This document shows, piece by piece, positions 6,467 through 7,036 of a stretch of 7,036 bases of DNA. The position numbers and the translations under genes are program-made. Under the pieces are notes generated by a model that was not told where the DNA came from, made no database searches, and saw only the letters and a list, made by a program, of their open reading frames with translations. The DNA lies in contig CAMZHP010000174.1 of the NCBI GenBank assembly GCA_947306845.1, positions 1 through 7,036 on the forward strand. Direction: 5' to 3'. This DNA is from an uncultured Prevotellaceae bacterium. GTDB taxonomy: Bacteria > Bacteroidota > Bacteroidia > Bacteroidales > Bacteroidaceae. Position 1 is the first letter of the stretch; each line of letters begins with the position of its first letter.

Positions 6467-7036
6467 TTACAAGAAAGCCGCCAGTTTGGAGTCTCCGACA
6501 TCCACGGTCACCTCACCGCCTTCCTTGAGCCGTCCGAAAAGAATCTCGCGCATGAGCAGCGGTTTGAGGTCGTGGGCGATGACACGGTCGATCTCGCGGG
6601 CACCATACTCCTGAGTAAAGCCTTTCTCCAGCAGCCACTCCCGGGCGGCATCCGACAGACGCATCACCACATGGCGCGTGTCGAGACGCGACTGCAACTC
6701 ACGCAGTTTCTTGTCGAGAATCATGCCTGCCATCGTGCGGTCCATGTCGTTGAATACCACAGTGGCCGACAGACGGTTGATGAATTCCGGCTTGAAGGTG
6801 CGCTTCACCTGCCGCAGCATCGCCTCACCCGCCGACACCCTTGCACCGAAGCCCACCGATGCCTGCGAGGCATACTGTGCCCCAGCATTGGAGGTCATGA
6901 TAAGCACCACATTACGGAAGTCGGCCTTGCGCCCCTTGTTGTCCGTCAGACGAGCATAGTCCATCACCTGAAGCAGAATATTATAGATGTCAGCATGCGC
7001 CTTCTCTATCTCGTCGAGCAGCAGCACGCAGTTGGG
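6467..7036 (-). CDS. clpA: ATP-dependent Clp protease ATP-binding subunit ClpA, C-terminal part
   Basis: These 189 residues are the end of a Hsp100/AAA+ unfoldase that feeds proteins to the ClpP peptidase in the cytoplasm. The fragment begins within the second AAA+ domain at Walker B (PNCVLLLDEIEKAHADIYN) and continues through LTDNKGRKADFRN, sensor-1 region TSNAG, arginine-finger region FKPEFINR, and the C-terminal small domain with sensor-2 GAR. Residues aligned with the ClpP-docking loop read VGF (6848-6856), as in ClpA/ClpX and unlike ClpB, which lacks this loop. The C-terminus ends soon after the small domain, without the His-rich tail I recall for E. coli ClpA. The N-domain, first AAA+ domain and second Walker A lie beyond the right edge. 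A frame without stops continues to the edge, so the gene is cut by the window and not broken. Confidence 0.92.
   Translation of the reverse strand, partial: PNCVLLLDEIEKAHADIYNILLQVMDYARLTDNKGRKADFRNVVLIMTSNAGAQYASQASVGFGARVSAGEAMLRQVKRTFKPEFINRLSATVVFNDMDRTMAGMILDKKLRELQSRLDTRHVVMRLSDAAREWLLEKGFTQEYGAREIDRVIAHDLKPLLMREILFGRLKEGGEVTVDVGDSKLAAFL

Noticed and set aside
1..7036. Search for a novel defence, mobile or multi-gene biosynthetic system
   Set aside because: No transposase, integrase, nuclease, toxin-antitoxin pair or biosynthetic cluster is visible. The genes are a common exporter, a hydrolase unit, a small repeat protein and a housekeeping unfoldase.

Overview
The window looks like a chromosomal segment from a Bacteroidales bacterium, most likely Prevotella-like. 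Three things point there: promoters of the Bacteroidetes form TTTG-N19/20-TAnnTTTG instead of -35/-10 boxes, the absence of clear Shine-Dalgarno sequences before most starts, and protein sequences typical of that group. Genus assignment is inference. Genes fill almost everything, and no gene-free stretch exceeds 300 bases.

Positions 26-3709 (+) hold the distal part of an ABC exporter operon of the YbhFSR/ABC-2 type: one ATPase polypeptide with two nucleotide-binding domains, then two related ABC-2 permeases, spaced 3 and 24 bases apart. In characterised systems of this type a membrane-fusion (HlyD-like) protein and often a TolC-like channel complete the pump. If present here they would lie upstream of base 1. 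The ATPase is asymmetric: one composite ATP site looks intact and the other degenerate. A run of 7-bp repeats encodes part of the linker between its domains, and a different 7-bp repeat lies just before its start codon.

Positions 3763-5752 (+) form a second unit with its own well-formed promoter: an exported alpha/beta hydrolase with a complete Ser-Asp-His triad, then a small two-helix membrane protein of unknown function. A 15-bp perfect inverted repeat (5766-5808) closes this unit and also faces the convergent gene that follows.

Positions 5832-6308 (-) encode a short exported, very arginine-rich protein with six 8-residue repeats and a CxxC pair, with a plausible promoter at 6356-6387. An AT-rich spacer separates it from the 3' end of a clpA-type gene (6467-7036, -), which runs off the right edge and keeps the ClpP-docking loop.

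I see no mobile element, CRISPR array, RNA gene or clearly new multi-gene system. The points most worth a second look are the heptamer repeats in the ATPase gene, the asymmetry of that ATPase, the arginine-rich repeat protein, and the unidentified membrane protein beside the hydrolase.
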